NCBI GenBank assembly: GCA_945872195.1
Contig: CAMBZO010000069.1
Location: forward strand, 1-9,496
Source: Akkermansia muciniphila
GTDB taxonomy: Bacteria; Verrucomicrobiota; Verrucomicrobiia; Limisphaerales; SXTU01
Reading direction: 5' to 3'
DNA length: 9,496 bases
Position numbers and translations under genes: made by a program. Positions 1 to 6,006 of the stretch are shown one piece after another. Below the pieces are notes generated by a model, which ran no database searches, was not told the DNA's origin, and saw nothing but the letters and a program-made list of their open reading frames with translations. The first letter of the stretch is position 1. The number at the start of each line of letters is the position of its first letter.

Positions 1-507
1 GAGGTGCCGAAGGAAGCGTTCGCCGGCAGCAGCGACCCGGACAAAATCTGGAAACCTTTCGACGAAACCGACGCCTCGCGACGCACGGTGTATGCCTTCC
101 TGAAACGCTCCTTCATGGTGCCGATGCTCGAAGTGCTGGACGTGTGCGATACCACGCAGAGCAGCGACAAACGCGCGGTCACGAGCGTCGCTCCGCAGGC
201 ACTCACGCTCTTCAACGGCGCGTTCGTGAATCGCCAAGCTCGTCACTTCGCCGACCGTCTCAGCCGCGAAGTCGGTGCGAACCTCGACGCACAAATCGAA
301 CGCGCGTGGCGGCTCGCACTGGCCCGCCCGCCCAAGCCCGAGGAACTCGCCGCGATGCAACGCTTCCTCGCCGAGCAGGCCGCCAGCCAGTTGAAGGAAG
401 CCACCGCCGCCAGCAAGAGCGTTTCGACGGAAGAGGCCGCGCACGCCGCGCTCACGCAGATGTGCCGGGTGGTGCTGAACTTGAACGAGTTCGTTTATCC
501 CGATTGA
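1..507 (+). CDS. DUF1553 (PSD1-type) protein, C-terminal fragment
   Basis: This is the 3' end of a gene that begins left of the window. The frame is open from base 1, so the GTG at position 4 is an internal codon and not a start. The roughly 168 visible residues match the end of the DUF1553 domain of planctomycete/verrucomicrobial DUF1549-DUF1553 proteins: RRTVYAFLKRS, then MVPMLEVLDVCDTT, SVAPQALTLFNGAFVNRQA and the ending CRVVLNLNEFVYPD. Full-length members usually carry an exported N-terminal cytochrome-like domain (PSCyt1) followed by DUF1549 and DUF1553; none of that is visible here. The biochemical role of the family is not established. The stop codon lies 4 bp before the DUF1501 start, an arrangement common for this pair, so the two are probably co-transcribed and translationally coupled. 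Family assignment is firm; function is unknown. Confidence 0.93.
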   Translation, partial: EVPKEAFAGSSDPDKIWKPFDETDASRRTVYAFLKRSFMVPMLEVLDVCDTTQSSDKRAVTSVAPQALTLFNGAFVNRQARHFADRLSREVGANLDAQIERAWRLALARPPKPEELAAMQRFLAEQAASQLKEATAASKSVSTEEAAHAALTQMCRVVLNLNEFVYPD

Positions 508-511
508 ACGA

Positions 512-1984
512 ATGAACCCACACCACACTTTCCGCCCGAATCTCACTCCGTGTGGACGCACCCGCCGCGAGTTCCTGTGGCAGGCCGGCGCGGGCTTCGC
601 GGGACTTGGCTTGCTCGACATTCTCCAGCGCGACGGTTTCTTCGCTTCCGCTCAAGCGGCGTCGTCCGTCGCACAATCACCGCTCGCGCCGAGAGCGCCG
701 CATTTTCCGACCAAAGCCAAGCACGTCATCTTCCTCTTCATGAACGGCGCGCCCAGCCAGGTGGATACGTTCGATCCCAAGCCCGAGTTGGCGAAGCATC
801 ACGGCAAACCTTACGCCGGCAAGGTCAAGGCCGTCGGCTCGAACGGCCGGCCCATCGGCTACTTGATGCAGACGCCGTTCGAGTTCAAGGCGCACGGGCG
901 CAGCGGTCTGCCCATCAGCAGCCTCTTCCCGCACACGTCCAAATTCGCCGACGACCTCTGCGTGTTACGTTCGCTTTACACGGACACGGCGGCGCACGCG
1001 TCCGGCTGCCTCCAGATGAACACGGGCAGCATCTTCATCGGCCGCCCCAGCCTCGGCTCGTGGTTGAGCTACGGCCTCGGCACGCAAAACGCCGCGCTGC
1101 CGAGCTTCGTGGTGATGACCGACCCGCGCGGCGGACCGATTGGCAGCGCATCGAACTGGACCGCCGGCTACATGCCCGCCGCGTATCAGGGCACGCTCTT
1201 CCGCAGCAAAGGCAACCCGCTCCTCGACCTCGCCTCGCCCGAGGGCGTCAGTCCCCGCGCCCAACGCCGCTCGCTCGACTTGCTCGCCGAGCTGAACGAA
1301 CAGCACCGCCGCTCGCGCCCGCAGGAGTCCGAGCTGTCCGCGCGTATTCTCTCCTACGAACTCGCCTACCAGATGCAGACCAGCGCGGCGGGCGTCGTGG
1401 ATTTGAAGGACGAACCTGCCGCGACGCGCGAGCTTTACGGCCTCGACCAACCGCTCACCGCCGACTTCGGTGCGAAGTGCCTCGTCGCGCGTCGGCTCAT
1501 CGAGAAGGGCGTGCGCTTCGTGCAGCTTTACTCCGGTGGCGGCCATCTCGAAGACACTTGGGACGGCCACAGCGACTGCATCAAGAACCACACGCTCCAC
1601 GCGGGCGAGACGGACAAGCCCATCGCCGCGCTCATCGCGGATCTCAAGCGCACCGGCCTGTGGGACGAGACGTTGCTGGTCTGGGGCGGCGAGTTTGGCC
1701 GCACGCCCACGAGTGAAGGCGTCGGCAAGCCGGGCCGCGACCACAACTGGCACGGCTTCTCGATGTGGCTCGCGGGCGCGGGCGTGAAGGGCGGGCAGTT
1801 CATCGGCGCGACGGACGAGCTGGGCTTTGAGGCGGTCGAGGAGCGCCACCACGTTTCCGATTTGCACGCGACAATTTTGCATCTCATGGGCTTAGACCAC
1901 GAGCGGCTGACGTATTTCTACCAAGGGCTGGAGCAACGCATCACCGGCGTGCGCGGCGAACTCATCAAGAAGGCACTGGCGTAG
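512..1984 (+). CDS. DUF1501 protein with Tat signal
   Basis: Complete 490-residue protein. The N-terminus has a twin-arginine signal: TRREFLWQ at residues 17-24 followed by a Gly/Ala/Leu stretch to about residue 38, so it should be exported folded through Tat. DUF1501 proteins are related to the sulfatase/alkaline phosphatase fold. Conserved blocks include FLFMNGAPSQVDTFDPK (74-90), WDGH (350-353), WGGEFGRTP (391-399), DHNWHGFS (410-417) and HHVSDLHATILHLMGLDH near 446-463. The Asp, Glu and His residues in these blocks are plausible metal ligands by analogy, but no substrate is known. The start is chosen because it lies 4 bp after the upstream DUF1553 stop and directly precedes the Tat signal; there is no clear Shine-Dalgarno, which suggests coupling. 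Length and ending are normal for the family and I see no damage. Confidence 0.95.
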   Translation: MNPHHTFRPNLTPCGRTRREFLWQAGAGFAGLGLLDILQRDGFFASAQAASSVAQSPLAPRAPHFPTKAKHVIFLFMNGAPSQVDTFDPKPELAKHHGKPYAGKVKAVGSNGRPIGYLMQTPFEFKAHGRSGLPISSLFPHTSKFADDLCVLRSLYTDTAAHASGCLQMNTGSIFIGRPSLGSWLSYGLGTQNAALPSFVVMTDPRGGPIGSASNWTAGYMPAAYQGTLFRSKGNPLLDLASPEGVSPRAQRRSLDLLAELNEQHRRSRPQESELSARILSYELAYQMQTSAAGVVDLKDEPAATRELYGLDQPLTADFGAKCLVARRLIEKGVRFVQLYSGGGHLEDTWDGHSDCIKNHTLHAGETDKPIAALIADLKRTGLWDETLLVWGGEFGRTPTSEGVGKPGRDHNWHGFSMWLAGAGVKGGQFIGATDELGFEAVEERHHVSDLHATILHLMGLDHERLTYFYQGLEQRITGVRGELIKKALA

Positions 1985-1994
1985 CAAGGCAACC

Positions 1995-2020
1995 TGCCCG
2001 CGCGTTCTGCACGGCGGGCA
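1995..2020. terminator. Hairpin between convergent genes, possible terminator
   Basis: A perfect 7-bp inverted repeat, TGCCCGC (1995-2001) and GCGGGCA (2014-2020), has a 12-nt loop. It lies in the 58-bp gap between the convergent DUF1501 gene and nagB. A T-tract is absent on either side, so it is not a canonical intrinsic terminator. It may end transcription from both directions in a looser way or protect a 3' end. The stem is seen directly; the function is inferred from position. Confidence 0.3.
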
Positions 2021-2042
2021 AGAACAGGAGGCTGCGGTGGAG

Positions 2043-2831
2043 CTAACTGCGATACGGTTCCCACTCCGGCTCGTTCGCGAAAATCCAGCGGTAGTAATCC
2101 GTGCCTTGCAACTTGGCCGCCGCCGCTTCATCCACGATGACTGTGCAGCGCGCGTGCATCTGAAGCGCGGTCGCGGAAATCATCGAGGTGATCGGCCCTT
2201 CGATGGCCTTCGCAATGATTTCCGCCTTGCCCGCACCAGTGGCCAGCAGCAGAACCCGGCGGGCATCGAGGATGGTGCCCACGCCCATCGTGATGGCGCG
2301 GCGCGGCATCTTGCTCGGGTCGGCGAAGAGCGAGGCATTCTGCGCGACGGTCACGGGCGAGAGCGCTTTCACCCGCGTGCGCGAGCGCAGCGCGGAGAGC
2401 GGTTCGTTGAAACCGATGTGGCCGGTCTGTCCGATGCCGAGGAGCTGCACGTCAATGCCGCCGCACTGCGTGATGAGTTCCTCGTAGCGCTGGCACTCGA
2501 CGTCGAGGTCGGCGGCGTCGCCGCGCGGCAGGTGCGTGTTGCGCAAGTCCACGTTCACGTGCCGGAACAGACGCTCCTGCATGTAGTGCCGATATGAGTG
2601 CGGGTCGCTCGCGGGCAGGCCCACGTATTCGTCGAGGTTGAACGTGCGCGCGTCGGCGAAGCTCAAGCCGTCCTCGAGGTGCATCCGCGTGAGCCGATCG
2701 TAGACGCTCTCCATCGTGCGACCCGTGGCGAGGCCGAGCACGAGGCGCGGATTGGCGCGGAGGTCGTGGGCGACCAGCCGCGCCAGCAGCTCGGCGGCGG
2801 CTTCGGGAGTGGGTTGAAGGATGACTTCCAC
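2043..2831 (-). CDS. nagB: Glucosamine-6-phosphate deaminase NagB
   Basis: Cytoplasmic enzyme converting glucosamine-6-phosphate to fructose-6-phosphate and ammonia, the last step of amino-sugar catabolism. Key motifs are LGLATGRT (32-39, sugar-phosphate loop), TFNLDEYVGLP (63-73, with Asp67 matching E. coli Asp72) and GIGQTGHIGFNEP (132-144, with His138 and Glu143 matching E. coli His143 and Glu148). E. coli Asp141 is replaced by Thr136; other NagB proteins also vary here, so activity is expected. RTRVK (151-155) keeps the Arg and Lys matching allosteric residues Arg158 and Lys160 of E. coli. I start at GTG 2831 because this aligns with the E. coli N-terminus and gives 262 residues; a TTG at 2849, six codons upstream, is the alternative. 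The gene stands alone, without nagA or a sugar transporter beside it. Confidence 0.95.
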   Translation of the reverse strand: MEVILQPTPEAAAELLARLVAHDLRANPRLVLGLATGRTMESVYDRLTRMHLEDGLSFADARTFNLDEYVGLPASDPHSYRHYMQERLFRHVNVDLRNTHLPRGDAADLDVECQRYEELITQCGGIDVQLLGIGQTGHIGFNEPLSALRSRTRVKALSPVTVAQNASLFADPSKMPRRAITMGVGTILDARRVLLLATGAGKAEIIAKAIEGPITSMISATALQMHARCTVIVDEAAAAKLQGTDYYRWIFANEPEWEPYRS

Positions 2832-2875
2832 GGCGGCAGCTTGGCGCAAACAACGCGCCCGGCTCCACTAGAAAA

Positions 2876-2903
2876 TTGGCCGCACTTGACCGGGTCAGGC
2901 CAA
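2876..2903. promoter_or_regulatory. Nested inverted repeats between nagB and propeller gene, candidate operator
   Basis: The divergent gap holds two nested inverted repeats. The outer arms are TTGGCC (2876-2881) and GGCCAA (2898-2903). The inner arms are TGACC (2887-2891) and GGTCA (2893-2897) around a single G. The inner repeat is too tight to form an RNA hairpin, so a protein-binding site on double-stranded DNA is the better reading. It lies 45 bp upstream of the GTG start of nagB and 18 bp upstream of the propeller-gene start, so one regulator could act on both. It does not match the DasR/NagR consensus I know for amino-sugar genes. The symmetry is seen; regulator and function are inferred. 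Confidence 0.3.
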
Positions 2904-2921
2904 AGCCGAATCATGGTGGGC

Positions 2922-4262
2922 ATGAAGCAACTGCTCTCTCCCCTTGCCATCGGGTTGGTCTGCGCCACCGCTGCGTCCGCCGCTGACTCCACACTCCACA
3001 CATGGAAGAAACTCCACCTCACGCCCGAGTTCTGGGGCGAGGGCGCGCACGCGGCGGACATCAACAAGGACGGCAAGCTGGATGTCGTCTCCGGCCCCTA
3101 CTGGTATGCCGGGCCGGACTTCAAGACGCGCCACGAGTATGCGCCCACCACGCGCAATTCGCCCGCTGGGAAGGCTCCCTTCACGCGCAAAACCGCCGAC
3201 GGCAAGGAGGAGTCGGTCGCGGGCTTCGAGGGCGGGCTCGGCACGAAGAACGCCTACTCGGACAACTTCTTCACCTTCACCGGGGACATCAACGGCGACG
3301 GCTGGGCGGATGTCATCGTGCTCGGCTTCCCCGGTTTGCACTCGTGGTGGTTTGAGAACCCGCAGGGCAAGCCCGGCCACTGGACGCGCCATGTGGCGGT
3401 GGACGTAACGGACAACGAATCTCCGACTTTTGCCGACATCACAGGCGACGGGAAACCTGAGCTCATCTTCAGCTCCGGCGGCTTCCTCGGTTACGCAACG
3501 CCTGACGCGAAAAACCCGACGAACAAGTGGACCTTCCACAAGATTTCTCCGAAGGGCCCGTGGCAGAAGTTCACGCACGGCCTCGGCCTCGGCGACGTGA
3601 ACGGCGACGGGCGGATGGACTTGCTGGAGAAGGACGGCTGGTGGGAGCAACCCGCCTCGCTCACCGGCGACCCCGAGTGGAAGTTCCACAAGACCTCCTT
3701 CGGGGCCGGCGGCGCGCAGATGCATGTCTATGACGTGAACGGCGACGGGCGCAACGACATCGTCACCAGCTTGGTAGCGCACGGCTACGGCCTCGCTTGG
3801 TTTGAGCAACTCGCGGAAAAGGACGAGCAGGGCAGCCCGAAGTTCAAGAGCCACACCTTCGTGAACAAGGAGCCGAAGGAGAACCGCTACGGCGTCGCCT
3901 TCTCCCAACCGCACGCGATGGACCTGGTGGACATGGACGGCGACGGCCTCAAGGACCTCGTCACCGGCAAGCGCTTCTGGGCGCACGGCCCCGCCGGCGA
4001 CCCCGAACCCAACGCCCCCGCGGTCCTTTACTGGTTCAAGCTCGTGCGCAATGCCGACAAGTCCGTGGACTGGGTGCCCCACCTCATTGACAACAACTCT
4101 GGCGTCGGCACGCAGGTGCTCGTGGTGGACGTGAACGGCGACAAGCTCCCTGACATCGTGGTAGGCAACAAGAAGGGCACCTTCGTCCACCTGCATCAGG
4201 CCAAGTCAGTTTCCAAAGCCGAATGGGAGAAGGCGCAGCCCAAGCCGGTGGAGGCGAAATAG
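2922..4262 (+). CDS. Secreted FG-GAP/VCBS seven-repeat beta-propeller protein
   Basis: 446 residues, starting with a Sec signal peptide (MKQLLSPLAIG, ending near ATAASA at 16-21), so periplasmic or secreted. The mature protein contains seven Asp-rich calcium-type loops of the form DxNxDGxxD, beginning at residues 46, 122, 172, 225, 271, 337 and 403: DINKDGKLD, DINGDGWAD, DITGDGKPE, DVNGDGRMD, DVNGDGRND, DMDGDGLKD and DVNGDKLPD. They recur about every 46-76 residues, which fits a seven-bladed FG-GAP/VCBS propeller. The third loop ends in Glu and the seventh lacks the central Gly. Such proteins are common in Verrucomicrobiota and Planctomycetota; binding or adhesion is plausible and no catalytic domain is visible. 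An in-frame ATG at 2913 is an alternative start. The frame is open further upstream, but that part is antisense to nagB. It is divergent from nagB and convergent with the tolC-like gene. Confidence 0.88.
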   Translation: MKQLLSPLAIGLVCATAASAADSTLHTWKKLHLTPEFWGEGAHAADINKDGKLDVVSGPYWYAGPDFKTRHEYAPTTRNSPAGKAPFTRKTADGKEESVAGFEGGLGTKNAYSDNFFTFTGDINGDGWADVIVLGFPGLHSWWFENPQGKPGHWTRHVAVDVTDNESPTFADITGDGKPELIFSSGGFLGYATPDAKNPTNKWTFHKISPKGPWQKFTHGLGLGDVNGDGRMDLLEKDGWWEQPASLTGDPEWKFHKTSFGAGGAQMHVYDVNGDGRNDIVTSLVAHGYGLAWFEQLAEKDEQGSPKFKSHTFVNKEPKENRYGVAFSQPHAMDLVDMDGDGLKDLVTGKRFWAHGPAGDPEPNAPAVLYWFKLVRNADKSVDWVPHLIDNNSGVGTQVLVVDVNGDKLPDIVVGNKKGTFVHLHQAKSVSKAEWEKAQPKPVEAK

Positions 4263-4311
4263 TTACTGGAACAACAATTTTCACACCTACTCGCGCTGGT
4301 TCCGTTGGGCT

Positions 4312-4378
4312 CTTCCGCGCCGGATGTGAAACACCTACCAGCAGCGGCGCGGCGAAGGAGCGCGGACGCCCACGTCCG
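4312..4378. repeat. Two adjacent hairpins in convergent gap, REP-like or terminator
   Basis: The 125-bp gap between the propeller gene and the tolC-like gene contains two strong inverted repeats. The first pairs CCGCGCCG (4315-4322) with CGGCGCGG (4345-4352) and extends by CTT/AAG across a 2-nt bulge. The second pairs CGGACG (4363-4368) with CGTCCG (4373-4378) around a 4-nt CCCA loop. No T-tract follows on either strand, so these are not canonical intrinsic terminators. Possible roles are a bidirectional terminator or a copy of a dispersed palindromic (REP-like) element. The stems are seen; a genome-wide repeat is only suspected. Confidence 0.4.
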
Positions 4379-4387
4379 GTCAGTCGG

Positions 4388-5878
4388 TCACTTGAACTCC
4401 AACCCGATGTTAGCCTTCTCCAAGGTCGTCCCCTCGCTTTTCGACAGCGTGGAGAGTGACTTGTTGTAGTCGGCCAGCGCGCGGATTTCAGCGGAGCGGG
4501 CGGCGCTGAGGTCGCGCTGGAGTTGGAGCACGAAGAAGCTCGTGCTCTTGCCGTTCTCCAGCTTCTTCTGCTCGGCGTCGAGCGCAGCTTCGGCATAGAG
4601 GCGGGCCTGCCGAGTGGCCTCAATCTTTTCGTAAGCCGTCTGCGCCTGCTTCACCGCGTTGTCGATCTCCACGATGATACCTTGCTCCAGCCGCTTGAAC
4701 TCCAGCAACAGCAGCTCCTTCGTGAGCTTGCCGGACTTGTAGTTGTTCTTCGCCGTCCTGTTGCTCAACGGGAAACTGAGCACAAAGCCGTAAGAGTAAA
4801 ACTGGTTGTCGCCGCGCTGAATGCCGTTGAGCCCCGTGGGTAAAGTCTGGCCGATGCCGTTGTGGCCGTAGGTGAGCGTGAGGTCGAGCGAGGGGAAGAG
4901 CTGGTTGTGATTGTAGCGGAGCACGATGTTCTGCCGCTCGATTTGCTCCCGTGCCTGCTGGAGGTCGGGCCGCAGCGCCAGACTGTGCCGCCAGCTATCC
5001 TGCACGTTGAGCGTCTGCGCCAAGGCCAACAGCTTGTCCGCCGGCTCCAGCGCGGTGGTGGCCCACGCGCCGAAGTCGTCCCCGATCAGGTTCTTGAGGT
5101 TGTTGACCTGAATCTCCAAGTCGCGCCGGGCGGAAATCAAATCCGAGCGCCGCGCGGCCACCTGTGACTCCGACTGCTTCTCATCCAATGGCGCGAGCGC
5201 GCCGACCTCGACGCGCCGTTTGTTGTCGGCGAGAAGTTTCTCCGCGAGTCCCAGCGACGCCTCCTGCACCCGCACGTTGTCGCGGGCGAAGACCAGTTCG
5301 AAATAGGCCTGCTGCACGCTGTTGACAGTGGTCATCACCTGATTGCGCAGCGCCAACTCGTCAATCTTGAGCGTGTGCTTGTTCACCAGAATCGTCTGGC
5401 GCGTGGAGTCAATCCACGCGTTCTTCAGCAACGGCTGCGTGAGGCTGAGGCCGGCGTCCGTGGAGTAGTTGTAGCCCTTGGTGAAGGAGGAACCGCTGCG
5501 ACGGATAAGGTCGCCGTTGAGTGTGACGCGGCCGCCGGTGCCGAGCTGTTGCGTGAAGCTGGGGCCGTAGCTCTCGGTGTAACTATCGCTGCTTTTTTCG
5601 AACAATACGCTGTTCGGGTCGGGCGAGCCGGGCGAGGAGTTGAAGCGGTGCGTGGCGTTCAGGTTGAAAGTCAGGTCGTAGTAGCCGCGCGTCGCATCGA
5701 GGTTGTAGAGGTCAATGGTTGGCTGAAGGCGGCGGATTTGGATGTCGAGATTCTTATCGAGCGCCATAGCGATGCACTCCGCCATCGTCAGGACGCGCGG
5801 CGCGGGCGCGGCAGTCTGCGCGCTGGCGGATACCGCGAACGTAAGCGCAGCCAGTCCGGAAAAAAGTCGGGTTCGCAT
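4388..5878 (-). CDS. TolC-family outer-membrane efflux protein
   Basis: 496-residue protein with a Sec signal peptide (MRTRLFSGLAALTFAVSASA, cleavage before Gln21). It follows the outer membrane efflux protein (OEP) pattern: RVLTMAECIAMALDKNLDIQI near residues 29-49 is the usual opening helix, followed by two halves of beta-strand segments and long Ala/Gln/Glu-rich alpha-helical hairpins, for example around LDEKQSESQVAARRSDL and in the last 100 residues. Members form trimeric outer-membrane channels that work with an inner-membrane pump and a periplasmic adaptor. Neither partner gene is next to it, so it would be an orphan channel here. The start is the ATG before the signal peptide; the frame is open another 69 codons upstream without signal-like or conserved sequence. 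No obvious Shine-Dalgarno is visible. It lies 128 bp downstream of sua5 on the same strand and may be read from that promoter or its own. Confidence 0.92.
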   Translation of the reverse strand: MRTRLFSGLAALTFAVSASAQTAAPAPRVLTMAECIAMALDKNLDIQIRRLQPTIDLYNLDATRGYYDLTFNLNATHRFNSSPGSPDPNSVLFEKSSDSYTESYGPSFTQQLGTGGRVTLNGDLIRRSGSSFTKGYNYSTDAGLSLTQPLLKNAWIDSTRQTILVNKHTLKIDELALRNQVMTTVNSVQQAYFELVFARDNVRVQEASLGLAEKLLADNKRRVEVGALAPLDEKQSESQVAARRSDLISARRDLEIQVNNLKNLIGDDFGAWATTALEPADKLLALAQTLNVQDSWRHSLALRPDLQQAREQIERQNIVLRYNHNQLFPSLDLTLTYGHNGIGQTLPTGLNGIQRGDNQFYSYGFVLSFPLSNRTAKNNYKSGKLTKELLLLEFKRLEQGIIVEIDNAVKQAQTAYEKIEATRQARLYAEAALDAEQKKLENGKSTSFFVLQLQRDLSAARSAEIRALADYNKSLSTLSKSEGTTLEKANIGLEFK

Positions 5879-5933
5879 GTGGCGCAGAGACTGCGGAATC
5901 GGGCCCGCTTCGTCAAACAAGGCTTCGCTCTTG

Positions 5934-5977
5934 CAGCGGAGCGCTGGTCTCCGGCTGGCGCGAACCGGCACGCGTGC
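5934..5977. other. Palindromes in the sua5 to tolC-like spacer
   Basis: The 128-bp spacer holds a perfect 10-bp palindrome GCACGCGTGC (5968-5977). Next to it is a bulged hairpin pairing CGGAG (5937-5941) with CTCCG (5949-5953), extended by CAG/CTG outside a 1-nt bulge. Neither is followed by a T-tract on the minus strand. They could be a factor-binding site for the tolC-like gene or an attenuating structure after sua5. No clear promoter or gene is seen in the rest of the spacer. Confidence 0.2.
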
Positions 5978-6006
5978 TTGAACGCCGGGTCGGTGACTGC
6001 CGCTCC

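Noticed and set aside
550..1716. 388-codon plus-strand open frame overlapping the DUF1501 gene
   Set aside because: Arg/Pro-rich out-of-frame translation typical of GC-rich shadow frames; it is fully contained in a recognised gene.
965..1882. 305-codon minus-strand open frame inside the DUF1501 gene
   Set aside because: Antisense shadow with Arg/Ala/Val-rich composition and no motif; the plus-strand DUF1501 reading is unambiguous.
2886..2914. TTGACC with an AATCAT 17 nt downstream as a sigma70-like promoter for the propeller gene
   Set aside because: The -10-like element overlaps the first possible start codon, which would leave no leader; the TTGACC is better explained as part of the inverted repeat.
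2598..2921. N-terminal extension of the propeller gene frame
   Set aside because: It is antisense to the conserved nagB coding sequence, and a good signal peptide begins at the ATG at 2922 (or 2913), so the upstream open frame is not coding.
2895..4196. 433-codon open frame on the minus strand, antisense to the propeller gene
   Set aside because: It is a shadow frame caused by high GC at third codon positions. Its translation is Val/Ala/Glu-rich without recognisable motifs, while the plus strand encodes clear FG-GAP loops.
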